The notes below the pieces were generated by a model. That model had not been told where the DNA came from. It worked only from the letters and a program-made list of their open reading frames with translations, and did no database searches. The translations under genes and the position numbers were made by a program. Below are positions 33,801 to 42,929 of a stretch of DNA of 64,000 nt, one piece after another (positions within the stretch are counted from its first letter, which is position 1; each line of letters opens with the position of its first letter). This stretch comes from Bedellia somnulentella (Eukaryota; Arthropoda; Insecta; Lepidoptera; Bedelliidae): contig OY755172.1 of the NCBI GenBank assembly GCA_963576735.1, positions 3,968,001 through 4,032,000 of the forward strand. Reading direction: 5' to 3'.

Positions 33801-36529
33801 TCGCGGCACATTTGAATATTGCATTTTCTTTTTCTATTTTTTAATAAAATGAAGACAGAAAAATATTTTTTTAGGGCTCCTTATAAACAAATTAACACCG
33901 TAAGATAGTTTTCAAAACTTAGTCAAATAGCCTATTTAACAAAAAACAAAAAAATGTTAGACAGAGCCAGAGAAGTTTCCACATATTGCTAACAAACATG
34001 TGCTTAAAAATAATCTACTGTAAATGAACTAACATAATAATAGAGCAATAATTTTGACAATTAAGAGATTTAAACGTTTATTACATGAAAATGGTTTGAA
34101 AAAATAAATTAGCCATATTTCTTTTAAACAATAATCTATTTGTATTGAATAAGTCTAAATCAACTTGTTTACTCAATAAATAAAACTTAGAGCCGCTCGA
34201 GTCGTAAACGTGTTTGTACGATAGTTGGTAACCAGTACATAGTTGGTACGAGCTAGTGGAACAGCAAGAGCTTGTTGATGCCGCGAAGTTGAGCGCGGTA
34301 CCTTTAAATGAATAGAAGATAATAAATTAGTGCAATCAATCATACCATTATCAATTTTAATCAGAAAATCTACATCTACTATTTGCCTCTTAAACTCCAG
34401 TGAAAGAAAATGGTACCTCTTACATCGTGCTATATAGTTGGTGTCTATAGATCCCGATTTATATTCTACATATCTCAAGAATATTTTCTGTATGGATTCA
34501 ACCCTGGATATATAGCATTTATATCCGGGGTTCCAAACCGGAGATTCATACTCTAAGATAGTACGCATGTATGTATATAAGGAACATAATCTATATATAA
34601 TGCTTCTTATATAACAAACAAAATCGAAAAGACCACACAAAAAATGTGTAACGCCTGTAACTAACATATTCGCAAATAAATCCTTTAAAAATTGAGGCAT
34701 ATCAGCTCTAATAAATAAAGAATGAATAAAGGAAAGAAAATTTTCGACACGGGCGGGATTTTTTTCCTTCCTTCTTTCTTTCCTTTATTTATTCTTTATT
34801 TATTAGTAATAATCCCCACATGAGGTTTTCATGAACAAAAAGATTTAACCCTCAAGCACTGACACCTTGATTTTTGTCATTAGTACTGATGTAGGTCCCT
34901 GAGACTCCCATAGAGAAAAACATTAAAATTTTACCAAAAGAAATAATTTTTATAATGAATTATTTATTAAACTTTTAAAGAGAGTACAGAGCAGTGTTTT
35001 AACATTAAATTATAAAACATTTTAAACAAATTTTAAATTTTAAAGGAACTTTCAATATCAACACTATTTAAATGCACATTTTCAGTTCTTAAACTAAATA
35101 AAATAAAAAATATAAAATATATTTTCTTAAATCAACAAAAACATAATCTTATCTTACTAGTCTTTGTAATTCAGCCTTATTTTTTAACAATTGTGAACAC
35201 AAAAAAAAATGACTTTAGTTAAACTTTACTTCATTTTTGGATAATGCAATTAACACATGCTGGCCTCGAGCAACTTAAACAAATAGGAAGTTTGCAAAAT
35301 GTGCATACATATTGTGTCTTCCTCTTTTTTTTCTAGTCGCATATATTGCAGTACTTCCTTTTTGCAAGTTTTTCATTCTCTGGATTGATTTGTTGAGCCT
35401 GTCGAGGTTTGTTTAAAATTTGTGAAATAGTGAATTTGATGTGTTCAGGGACGTGAGGATTAGATAATCTGCTCTCCATATGGTTTTGAACTAGCCCTTT
35501 TGCTATATTTTTTATAAATTCTGATCGTTTGTATGACTGTCCGGAAAGAACATAAGAATTAACTGAAGCGATATCCAAAATACGGAAAAAAATATTACGG
35601 GGCCAACGTCGTGTTCTTCTTTTGCAATTCATCTTTGAACATTTCTCATCAAGAGCATCGACGCCTCCTTTAGTTGCTAAGACCATGATCCAAGGGCTCA
35701 ATATCATCTGCAGCAGTTTCCAGTTCCGTGTCGGACAGACTACATTCAGAATCGTCTTGAGACTCCATGACCTCCATAACAAAATTTTCGTCGATGTCCG
35801 AATCACCGCTAAAATCATCATCTCCTTCACTAAAAAGCCACTCTTCTAATATTGCAGCTGAGGAAGGGTCTGACAAGTTAATTTCACGTGGATGCCGTGA
35901 GCGAGAAGTACTTGGTTGCTCAGAATCCATCCTAAAAATAAAATTAATATTGTTACAAAATGTTACGTACTCAATGACATAGGTCTGTGGGACCTACAAA
36001 AAAATTTCAAACTTCGATTCTTACCTCAAATATGCGCGAAGCGGCCCGTCCTCTTCACTGCTCGCGGCGTACTAACGAACTTGAAGGTAGACAAAAGTAC
36101 AACACGATCCGGTGCAGTAGAGCGAGACAGCGAGTGTTTTTTTTCGGCGCGGGAGTCTAATAGACCTATATCAGTGCTTAAGGGTTAAATCATATCAGCT
36201 CTATTTTGCTTTACCCTACAAATAAAATCTTCTCAAAATCCACTCTTGTTCGTTTCAGCAAATACCAACAGGAACTAAAAAAACAAGACCGATCCAAAAT
36301 CGACTATTCCGACTACTCCTTGCTTTCGAAAGAAGACATCGACTTCTTGAAATCTAAGCCAAACATACAAGAGTTCGTGGACTGCCAACAAAAGCTTCAT
36401 AAGTCAGTACTTGACACTATGGCGTTTCTGCAAAGGGCTGAAGAACTGGACAATGTTGTATTAGAATGTTGCGAGGAGAAGGTTCAGAAGATAACCGATT
36501 ATATTATAGAAAATAGCTCTATAGAATAA
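26441..36529 (+). CDS. Unidentified 177-aa coiled-coil protein (complete, four exons)
   Basis: Exons are 26441-26537, 27694-27775, 32683-32766 and 36259-36529. Every donor is GTRAGT and every acceptor TTTCAG or TTTTCAG, with phases 1, 2 and 2 all consistent. The N-terminus is short and basic (ISPPRRRRSTFFMHRESL). RRRST is a good basophilic kinase site, for example Aurora-type RRx(S/T). An acidic linker follows (NETNEIDIDNYVEQENYRE). Then comes a charged helical, coiled-coil-like stretch (about residues 57-110, SEKNQWKQEVNSRKTKYYNL) and a C-terminal helical region (LSKEDIDFLKSKPNIQEF, VLDTMAFLQRAEELDN). It ends IENSSIE with the stop codon overlapping AATAAA at 36525-36530. I do not recognise the family. 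The small size, basic kinase-site N-terminus and helical body would suit a chromosome- or kinetochore-associated subunit, but that is only a guess. Introns 2 and 3 are packed with transposons. Confidence 0.8.
26713..27243 (+). mobile_element. Helitron, non-autonomous (531 bp)
   Basis: Begins TCTACACTAATATTATAAAG after A and ends GGGCTGACCACTAG before T, so it is inserted between A and T with no duplication, as Helitrons are. The interior has no Rep/helicase ORF. It lies in intron 1 of the coiled-coil gene. Confidence 0.8.
27244..27693. other. Intron 1 remainder
   Basis: AT-rich. An open frame on the minus strand (27323-27604) has no splice context or family resemblance. Confidence 0.4.
28558..29076 (+). 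mobile_element. Helitron copy carrying a SINE-A insertion
   Basis: Starts TCTATTAATATTATAAATG and ends GTCTGTCGGGTCAGCTAA before T. Same family as the copy at 32779, sharing TGACCCA-TTATAA and GACCAATAAAATATTC-like blocks. The SINE-A at 28628-28870 splits it. Confidence 0.8.
28628..28870 (-). mobile_element. SINE-A copy, 15-bp target duplication
   Basis: GCTTCTCAATTACAT occurs at 28613-28627 and 28871-28885, within the Helitron. Confidence 0.9.
29625..29715. repeat. Repeat G (copy 2)
   Basis: CTTCGGTTTCGGAAAGTTTA and GAAGAACCCGTAAGAAACTC match 18121-18212 in reverse complement. Confidence 0.5.
29890..30027. mobile_element. MITE-C, hairpin (138 bp)
   Basis: Ends AGGGCAAGCACGAGCG and CGCTCGTGCTTGCCCT are reverse complements. 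The interior is shared with 61835-61973 (TTTAAACTAGTTATCGCGTG, AAGCAGCCATCTCTTACGCA). No coding capacity. Confidence 0.85.
31156..31341 (-). mobile_element. RTE LINE, 5'-truncated, 12-bp target duplication
   Basis: Only the last 186 bp of the element remain. TATGTGCATGTA at 31144-31155 and 31342-31353 delimits it. Truncation at the 5' end with an intact (TATG)n tail is the mark of target-primed reverse transcription. Confidence 0.9.
31672..31850. repeat. Repeat F (copy 1)
   Basis: About 90 percent identical to 37122-37300, including AGTTATCAGATCTCATGTAG and AACACTACACGCCCTA. No class assigned. Confidence 0.65.
31860..32682. other. Intron 2 remainder
   Basis: AT-rich, no supported feature. 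The frame at 32001-32243 on the minus strand has no recognisable product. Confidence 0.4.
32779..33036 (+). mobile_element. Helitron (258 bp) 12 bp inside an intron
   Basis: Begins TCCTATTAATATTATAAATG after A and ends GTCGGGCCAGCTAG before T. The donor GTAAGT of exon 3 of the coiled-coil gene (32767-32772) is only seven bases from its left end, so the intron's 5' end is now almost all Helitron. Confidence 0.85.
33059..33419 (-). mobile_element. SINE-B copy, 10-bp target duplication
   Basis: TAAAAACTCA at 33049-33058 and 33420-33429. The body is moderately diverged. Confidence 0.8.
33499..33936. mobile_element. MITE with 16-bp inverted ends (438 bp)
   Basis: AATAGGCTATTTGACT and AGTCAAATAGCCTATT. 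Possible duplication TAACACAA/TAACAAAA (one mismatch). No ORF of note. Confidence 0.65.
34173..34690 (-). pseudogene. LINE ORF2 C-terminal fragment
   Basis: Open for 175 codons: RTILEYESPVWNPGYKCYIS, RVESIQKIFLRYVEYK, RQIVDVDFLIKIDNGMIDC, VPRSTSRHQQAL. This is the region after the RT in Jockey/CR1-type LINEs (SPVWNPYY, IESIQKKFLR, ADVLFLHKLLNG). The endonuclease and RT were never copied here because of 5' truncation. Confidence 0.8.
34849..36184 (-). mobile_element. piggyBac-like element, internally deleted (1336 bp)
   Basis: TTAA at 34845-34848 and 36185-36188. The ends are CCCTCAAGCACTGA and TCAGTGCTTAAGGG, inverted with one mismatch. CCCT...AGGG within TTAA is the piggyBac signature. The transposase is reduced to its two ends. 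Confidence 0.92.
35230..35930 (-). pseudogene. piggyBac transposase remnant
   Basis: The N-terminus (MDSEQPSTSRSRHPREI, then an acidic stretch to DDIEPLDHG) runs, after a frameshift near 35680, straight into the C-terminal part: TKGGVDALDEKCSKM, RRTRRWPRNIFFRILDI, SVNSYVLSG. The DDE catalytic core between them is deleted. The Cys-rich C-terminal finger (YCNICD) is cut by a TAG, after which VCTFCKLPICLSC continues in frame. It cannot make an active transposase, but the ends could still serve as a substrate. Confidence 0.85.
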
Positions 36530-36591
36530 AAACCTAGACTCTTTTGAGATTAGTTTTTTAAAAGTTAAGATATTCACACAAGTAATTTTAG

Positions 36592-37495
36592 TGCCAGTCT
36601 TCGATCATATATACCAAAGATGCCGCACTCCATACAGATTCAACGCACTAAAGTGGACCGCGAGAATAACTTGACAATTAAATAATCTGTAATCGCCAAG
36701 ACGAACCAAGCGAAGCGCACGGGCACTACCTACATTTTCTCGAAGCGCTTCGTCGTATTTTTGAACCCTCTTAACTTACGTTTTAATTATGCTAGATCAA
36801 CAAAATTTTCGGGACAGATTGACAATAGCGGACTTATTGAACATATAAAATTTTAATTACATTAGCTTTTATACTTCAGATTTTATTTATATCTAAAAAC
36901 ACAGATTTCGTCAATAACTCACTGATGATCATCACAATTCTTAGGGTATTTCCTAATGTCCTAGAAAGCTGAAATTTTGTATGTAAGCTAGTATTAGCAC
37001 ACAAACAACAAAAAATATATAAAATTTGTTACTTTCATCTCCCAACCCCTTAAACTAGGGGATGGGAGTTTGTATGACACCTGTAATTTTAAATTTTGAC
37101 GCTAGAGGTCTAATCTGAAAGAAATGAAATCTCACCAAAAACATTTTCATGTAAAGTGTTGCCAAGACGAGCCCATATGACTCGAACTGTAAAAAAGTTA
37201 TCAGATCTCATGTAGAGCCAAGCTTCTAACACTACACGCCCTAACTCTACGAGGCCTAACTTCACAAACTCTACACCTTTGTCAAAATATGTCACAAAAG
37301 TGGACCGCGACAATGACTTGACAATTAAATATTTATTTTTCTACAATTATCTATTGAATAAATAAATTATTTATTTCAAGATCTAGCACGCAACTCTCAG
37401 TGACACAGTGGTTTTCATATAAAGAAGCACTGTTGGGCTGGGCCGTTTTTCGTGCTTTGTTGGTGTATCTTTGGTATATATGATTGAAGGCCAGA
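36592..37495. mobile_element. DNA element with inverted ends, containing repeat F
   Basis: TTCGATCATATATACCAAAG (about 36603) pairs with CTTTGGTATATATGATTGAA (37469-37488). A direct repeat of about 35 bp with GTGGACCGCGA and ACTTGACAATTAAAT occurs near 36651-36690 and 37303-37335; between them is repeat F copy 2 (37122-37300). No transposase seen. Confidence 0.6.
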
Positions 37496-37666
37496 GTGGA
37501 ATATTCGGATGTAACGAGTTGAAATCGAGTAATAATTTCTTTATAATCAAATAAATTAAGTACGAGTAAGAAATGTATGCTGAGCTTTTATTTTGTCTGA
37601 AACCTTAATTCTACCTGGATATGTAAATTGGTAATTATGTAAGATCTTTTATATTTAATTAGAAAG

Positions 37667-37830
37667 TTGTTCATGAAAACCTCATATGGGGATTATTACT
37701 AACCCATTAAGATAATTTTTTGATACTAGTAGGATTCCAACCCGCAACCTCCCGGTCAACGACACGGCCGCTCTGCCAATTGAGCTATGGTGTCAAGTGT
37801 CTACTGATGCAAAATTCTTCTTTCCTTTCT
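37667..37830 (-). mobile_element. SINE-E copy
   Basis: TTCATGAAAACCTCATATGG at the 3' side. The tRNA-like head in reverse has CCAACCCGCAACCTCCCGG, CTGCCAATTGAGCTATGGTG and TCAAGTG. Confidence 0.7.
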
Positions 37831-37925
37831 TTCTTAACACCTTAGTGGTGTCAGCGCTCCCTACCTCCGGATTTTCACAAGTTTACATTTCTCGTTTTGC
37901 TGTGTTTTTTTTATATTTAAGAATA

Positions 37926-38297
37926 CATAACATACATAAACATAAAAGTGCACGCCGAATATCCCCGAAGGGGTTGGCAGAGGTACTAATACTTCTGAAC
38001 ATCACGTGACTTTGTCACCTGGTGTTCAGAGTACCCACGTTTTGCATGGACAGTGTACTCACGTGATAGGGGGAGGCCTATCGCCGTTTTGTACGAATAC
38101 ACTGTCACATGACTAAGTACAACTCAGCCATGTGGGTTTCCTCACGATGTTTTCCCTCACCGTTAACAACCATGATAAATTAACCACACATATGTCTTTA
38201 GAAAGGACAAATTGGTGTAGGCCCGACCCAGGATTCGAACACTAGTCGTTTGCACGATAACCGAGTGTTCTACCCACTGGGCTATCACGGTTGCTCC
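37926..38297 (-). mobile_element. SINE-B copy, full length, 14-bp target duplication
   Basis: TATATTTAAGAATA at 37912-37925 and 38298-38311. Close to consensus. Confidence 0.92.
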
Positions 38298-38311
38298 TAT
38301 ATTTAAGAATA

Positions 38312-38820
38312 TTCTGTCAATTTCCCGGGAAACCCGCCTGCTGTATAAAAATATGGACTCGCTCAAAACGAAAAGTTTGGTATTATGTTGCGAGATCCTA
38401 AGTACTCCATCAAGGAGTAGATGGAGGTATAATTTTTAGATATTAGCTAATATTTTGTCTTATTTAATAAGTAACACACAGTATTTTGGTAATATATCAG
38501 CGTCGTCAAAAAAGCAAAAAACTAACATCCTTTTCTTCAAACAATGAGGAAGACGCTTGGCGGCCATTTTAGGGTTTTCTAGCCGTATGGGAAAAATCTA
38601 AAACCTATTAGATTCGTTATGTCTGTCTGTCCGTGTGTCACAGCAATTTATTTCCAAAGCTATTGAGACTAAGTGATTGAGTATTGATAGGATGATGTGA
38701 ACCATAAACCGCTATAAGGTTGAGAGACAAAATCAAAAGATATATTTAAGAAGAGGGGCGCACCATACAAAAAAAATATTACATATATAGATACCATAAA
38801 TGTATTAATAACAAAACTAA
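38312..38820. other. Non-coding DNA
   Basis: AT-rich. The part near 38590-38720 (ATGTCTGTCTGTCCGTGTGT onward) resembles a widespread insect repeat, recalled from general knowledge only. No gene seen. Confidence 0.35.
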
Positions 38821-39010
38821 GATAGGTTATTTACAAGGTAACTGTCGCTTACGAGTAGCACGGATTGCGGAAGATGCACATTTGAAATGCAGGCGAGATA
38901 GCATATCTCATAGCAAGCGCTAAAAAGAGATAAACGTATTTTTTCCGTTCGACGTGAAATATGACACTAAGACAACCGTTTGCCAAAGAATAATTTAAAT
39001 CAGATGCGAC
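38821..39010. repeat. Repeat K, first block (copy 2)
   Basis: Matches 2575-2800: GATAGGTTATTTACAAGG, CGCTTACGAGTAGCAC, AGATAGCATATCTCATAGCA, CCAAAGAATAATT. Confidence 0.65.
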
Positions 39011-39714
39011 AAGATCACTTACGACTATCTGAGAGCGGGTGGAGTAAAACATTTCTTCAAAATAAATGTGTATTACTTATGAGGTGAGGGTGAATAAAAG
39101 AAAATATTGGGTTTATATTTTTTTATGAAAAAAGTACATAACCCTTCAGGTGCTATTGCTTCCAATCAACTTGTAGCGTACTTGGCCGCGAAGTAATTTT
39201 CATGTTTCCAAAAATAAATAGTGCTCAATTACTAAATTACCTATGTTTTACAATCACCATAACTTGCATAAACCAGGCCACTTTACAAAGTATCTAACAA
39301 ATCACTGTTTTAAAAAGCTTCTAATAAAACTATCATTTCGATATGGCGGCTAGAAAAATTTAAACTTGAGAATTTTTAATAGTGATCTATATTTATCATC
39401 ATCCTTTAAATGTAAAGAACAAATTCTACTTGAATTATTTGATTGACAATCGTCTTCCTTCTTTGTTTGCGAACAAAATCCAACCATTTGATTCTTCGTA
39501 TTTCATTTAATGAAAACCTAAATCAGTATTTTCGAATGAAGTATATTTAGAAACTTCACAACTCAAATAAAAAAAAAAACTAACCATTTGCTATAAGAGA
39601 GTACACTCATTAGCACCTCTTTATTACGAATGTCCCATCTGGATACTTTGTTTGCTATAGTCTTTGACCACGTACAATACTTCTTTTCTTTTACTACACC
39701 TGACACCTAATTAT
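39011..39714. other. Sequence inserted between repeat K blocks
   Basis: About 700 bp present here but absent between the two blocks at 2.8 kb. AT-rich, no ends or ORF recognised. Confidence 0.35.
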
Positions 39715-40110
39715 TATAAATTAGAATTATCATAATTTAAACGTTGTAAATTTATAATACTCACAAATGATAAGTAATCCCGTCATTTTAGTAGTTTTTC
39801 TACTATAGTTAGTGCAAAATCTCATTCTCAATTATTTGGATAAACATACACGCCAAAATAGGTGGACGATTGCGACGGCAGCTTTTTTTTTTCAAAAGGA
39901 TTGGTTCCTGCTGGCCCTGTGGCCTGTGCGGCTTCACCATAACTTCATGTGTGCCGGGCAGCTGAGGGCCGCCCTGGCGGGGCAAAGGAGTGTACCTATG
40001 CTAAATCGGATAGAGGGGGTTAAAAGTCAGATAAGCCACTTAACCTGTTTTTTAAGTGCCACTTATGAGCGCACATAACTTATCTATGGTTTTTTACTAA
40101 TACATCTATG
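39715..40110. repeat. Repeat K, second block (copy 2) with a GC-rich insert
   Basis: Matches 2810-3100 (ACGTTGTAAATTTATAATAC, TAGTAGTTTTTCTACTATAG, GTGCCACTTATGAGCGC). About 150 bp starting with a T run at 39883 and rich in GC (GGCCCTGTGGCCTGTGCGGC) is inserted near the GACGGCAGC segment; its origin is unknown. Confidence 0.6.
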
Positions 40111-40311
40111 ATAGATACAGTATATTAGCTAGAAATAAAATTCTTACAAATAGAGCCTTGCTTGACAAGGAATACTAGGAAAATAAAAGGTGCACTAGGT
40201 TCCGGGACGGCGGCGGTTGCGAGACGCTAGCGGCATGGGTCAACCCTGGTGGCCACGTATTCGTCGGCACGGCAGACCTTGGATTGGTGTTAGGTCGATT
40301 CGATGATAGTC

Positions 40312-40395
40312 AAAGCCCTATTACCTTTAGTCGCCCTCTGCGTACACCCTTGGGAAGAAATGAGGTAATGCTATTCGAAGCTGACACTGCACAGC
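40312..40395 (-). mobile_element. SINE-A, 5'-end fragment
   Basis: CCTTTAGTCGCCCTCTGCGT through GACACTGCACAG. The 3' half is missing. A GC-rich unrecognised stretch (40195-40310) precedes it. Confidence 0.6.
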
Positions 40396-40448
40396 CTTTA
40401 TAATACATTTTTTTAATAAAATGAAATAGAGGCTTCCCATGACATTAA

Positions 40449-41415
40449 CCCTAGAAAGATAATCTGCGCCTCTGAGGCGCACGCTAAACCTAAATATCGT
40501 CGTCTCTTTTCAACGGTCGCGCGCCTGAACCCATTCTTTCTTGTAATCTCATACGCCACCGAGTTGGACAGCGGGACGGAAGTGCGGAGTCGGTAAGTAC
40601 TTTAGTTTCGCTGTTTTTAGAGGCCGATGCGCTCGCGAAGCGCAAGATTATCTTTTGTGTAACTTTTAACACTTTATGTGATGTACGATTTATTGTTTAT
40701 TTTGTAACTTTATGTTGTTTTTACTTATATTTTTATAATAATAATAAGTCAGTCAAGAACGAGAAGCCCTTGAACCGTAGGCAATATATGAAAATGTTGA
40801 GTAGTCAACTCACAGAACCCTGGATGAGAAGTCGATTGGGCAAACCGACCCTGAAACGTTCAGCCCGGACCGCTATACAGAGTGCATTGCCAATTTCTAC
40901 TGAAGAAGTTCCTGAGGATGTCCAAAATTAACCAGTGCCCAAGAAAAGGCGATATTGTGACATATGCACCTCGACAAAAAAGCGGATGTCAAAAATGACT
41001 TGCGCTGAGTGCAAGAAGTGTGTCTGTGGAGAGCACAAAAAACATATCTGCATCTACTGCATATAATGTGGTAAATATTGTGCCAAAGTCTTTTATTTTT
41101 ATAAGTAATTATGTTCCTATAAAAAGTTTTGTGATTGTTATCAACGATTAAAAATAATTAAAGTGTACTGAAAAAGAAGTCTGATTTTTTTTCTTAATTT
41201 TCTAAGAGGTTTAGAGTTTTTAGTATTTTTTCTATAATAATAAAATTAAAAAAAAAATCCCTTTTATTTCTTCAATAAAATATGGAAGTGACGATTAAAA
41301 GAAATAATTATAATAAGCAAATCATTTACGACCACTAGGGGGGTCACTATATCGTGCGCTCCAGAGGCGTAAGATTATCTTTCCCGCACATCAAAATATG
41401 ATTATCTTTCTAGGG
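40449..41415 (+). mobile_element. piggyBac element, close to the original lepidopteran piggyBac, deleted (967 bp)
   Basis: TTAA at 40445-40448 and 41416-41419. The ends are CCCTAGAAAGATAATCTGCG and ATGATTATCTTTCTAGGG, matching the well-known piggyBac ends as I recall them. Subterminal palindromes (TGCGCCTCTGAGGCGCA near 40465 and CGTGCGCTCCAGAGGCG near 41355) lie at both ends. Inside is only the C-terminus of the transposase. Confidence 0.9.
40755..41066 (+). pseudogene. piggyBac transposase C-terminus
   Basis: Reads NRRQYMKMLSSQLTEPWMRS, GKPTLKRSARTAIQ, a linker interrupted by TAA at 40929-40931, then KKRRYCDICTSTKKRM, CAECKKCVCGEHKKHICIYC and stop. The Cys/His-rich finger that binds the terminal repeats is complete in sequence, but the DDE core is absent and the linker has a stop. 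Confidence 0.85.
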
Positions 41416-41419
41416 TTAA

Positions 41420-41799
41420 GAAAATACATTATATTATATTTTATATCTGTACTTTTTGTTTGGTAGACAATGCTGCCATCTTCACGTTCTTTTGGACACT
41501 ATTTAATGTACTCGATTACCAATACGTAATAGTAATAGTCTCAGGTATGATCAAGAGATGGCGCTAATAAAGCTCAAGTAATTTAATTCTACTTTATCAC
41601 GTTACAAACTGTGAGTTAACGTAGACGGATGAGGGAGTTGCCCTTTCTTAACTTCTACGACTATGTGAAGTATTTAAATACCAAATTACTCAGAGCATTT
41701 TATTCGCTATTTGGTCCAAATGTGTCCTCTACTAACATAAACATCCACATCCACTTTTTTAATGCTTGTAATAATAACAAAAATATATTTCTAATTCTC
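41420..41799. other. AT-rich non-coding DNA
   Basis: No supported feature. Confidence 0.4.
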
Positions 41800-42325
41800 A
41801 CAGCCAATATACGTCCCCACCAAGGGGCTCGCTTAGTCCACCACGCTGGCCAATTGGCCTCGACCTCGTCTTTAAAACATATCCTTTTTATATTTTAAAT
41901 TGATAAAAGACATCTAACTAAACCACTTTGCCTAAGGAATGCTTATAAAAAAAATGTAATTTTTTAAAATAATTAAAGTGTCGCTGCCTAGATCAAACTG
42001 AGAAAGTATAGTAAGGTTCTTAGCCTCAGCTGAAATAAAAAAAAACATCTTGTTTATTAATTATTTTGAAAATAACAAAATTGTGGATAAGCATTCCATA
42101 GGCAAAGTTGTTTAGTTTGATGTCTTTAATCGATTTAAAATATAAAAAGGGTATGTTTTAAAACCGAGGTCTAGGCCAATTGCGGGTTGGCAGACTTACG
42201 ACTACCTACTACCGTGATTGTAGCCAGGACCGACGGCTTAACGTGCCCTCCGAAGCACGGAATCATCTTAATTTTCTGATAATCAGGTGATTCAAGCCTG
42301 CAATATCCTTCCAGACTGGGATAAA
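41800..42325. repeat. Repeat H, split by a MITE
   Basis: The left part (AATATACGTCCCCACCAAGG, GTCCACCACGCTGGCCAATT) and the right part (GCGGGTTGGCAGACTTACG, CGTGCCCTCCGAAGCACGG) join exactly across the MITE at 41857-42173. It is a repeat I recognise as common in Lepidoptera; its class is not evident here. Confidence 0.7.
41857..42173. mobile_element. Mutator-like MITE (317 bp, 9-bp target duplication)
   Basis: GGCCAATTG at 41848-41856 and 42174-42182. Inverted repeats of about 85 bp pair, for example CCTTTTTATATTTTAAATTG with CGATTTAAAATATAAAAAGG. Long ends and a nine-base duplication point to the Mutator superfamily. No ORF. Confidence 0.8.
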
Positions 42326-42454
42326 ACTTACAAATTAAATTTGTCCGTACCTCCGTAGGTACTTGAAGCCAAGCGGTTAATAGCGTGACCAAGGAGACAT
42401 TCTCAGTCATTTCTAATTAAATAAGGAATATAAGTTTTATGCTGGTAAGTAAGT

Positions 42455-42554
42455 ACATACATATACTCACGGCTATATTTCCCTAGAAGGGGTAACCAGA
42501 GCTAAGGAATTATAAATTCCTCAGCCACTTTTGGAAGTTGAGTGGGGAAAAGAT
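42455..42554 (-). mobile_element. SINE-A, 5'-truncated, 11-bp target duplication
   Basis: GGTAAGTAAGT at 42444-42454 and 42555-42565 encloses only the last 100 bp of the family. Shows that SINE-A truncates at its 5' end on insertion, as LINE-driven retroposons do. Confidence 0.9.
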
Positions 42555-42622
42555 GGTAAGTAAGTGTAGATCTAATTTCATACTCTCTTTTAAGCGTAGC
42601 GCGCCACCCGCCGCCGATTTAA

Positions 42623-42823
42623 CATACATACATACATATACTCACAGCTATAAATCTCTAGAAATGGTAGCCAGAGCTATGGAACTAGAAATTCCTTAGC
42701 CTCTTTTGGAAAGTTGAGTAAGGAAAAGATGGCAAAATAAAGATTGTTGGTGATGGGTCTCCAACCGAATCGCCCAAAAATCCCTTAATAGCCCCAATAC
42801 CGTTAGTCGCCTCTTACGTACAC
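42623..42823 (-). mobile_element. SINE-A, 5'-truncated
   Basis: CATACATACATATACTCACA through CGCCTCTTACGTACAC; the first ~45 bp of the family are missing. Confidence 0.8.
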
Positions 42824-42929
42824 ACTACGACACGAAAATTTAATAAAATGTAAATAGTCTTTTATACTATTTAATGCACATCACAAAATAAATGTTCGCC
42901 AAAATAATAATATTAATAATAATTTGATA

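Larger units (their letters stand above)
33451..34698 (-). mobile_element. 5'-truncated LINE with (TAAA)n tail
   Basis: The 3' tail is TTTATTTATTTATTTATTT on the plus strand at 33454-33472; the ORF2 C-terminus lies at 34173-34690. ATATCA flanks it at 33445-33450 and 34699-34704. A 438-bp MITE sits inside its 3' UTR. Confidence 0.7.
34711..36190. mobile_element. SINE-E-derived retroposon split by piggyBac, 13-bp target duplication
   Basis: CATATCAGCTCTA at 34698-34710 and 36191-36203. The left part holds SINE-E sequence in both orientations: AAAGGAAAGAAAATTTTCGA and then TTCTTTCCTTTATTTATTCT with AATCCCCACATGAGG. This inverted, chimeric form implies template switching or a later rearrangement. 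A piggyBac copy at 34849-36184 occupies most of it. Confidence 0.7.

Noticed and set aside
37110..37313. 67-codon frame on the minus strand
   Set aside because: Lies in repeat F, which recurs at 31.7 kb without the frame being kept open.
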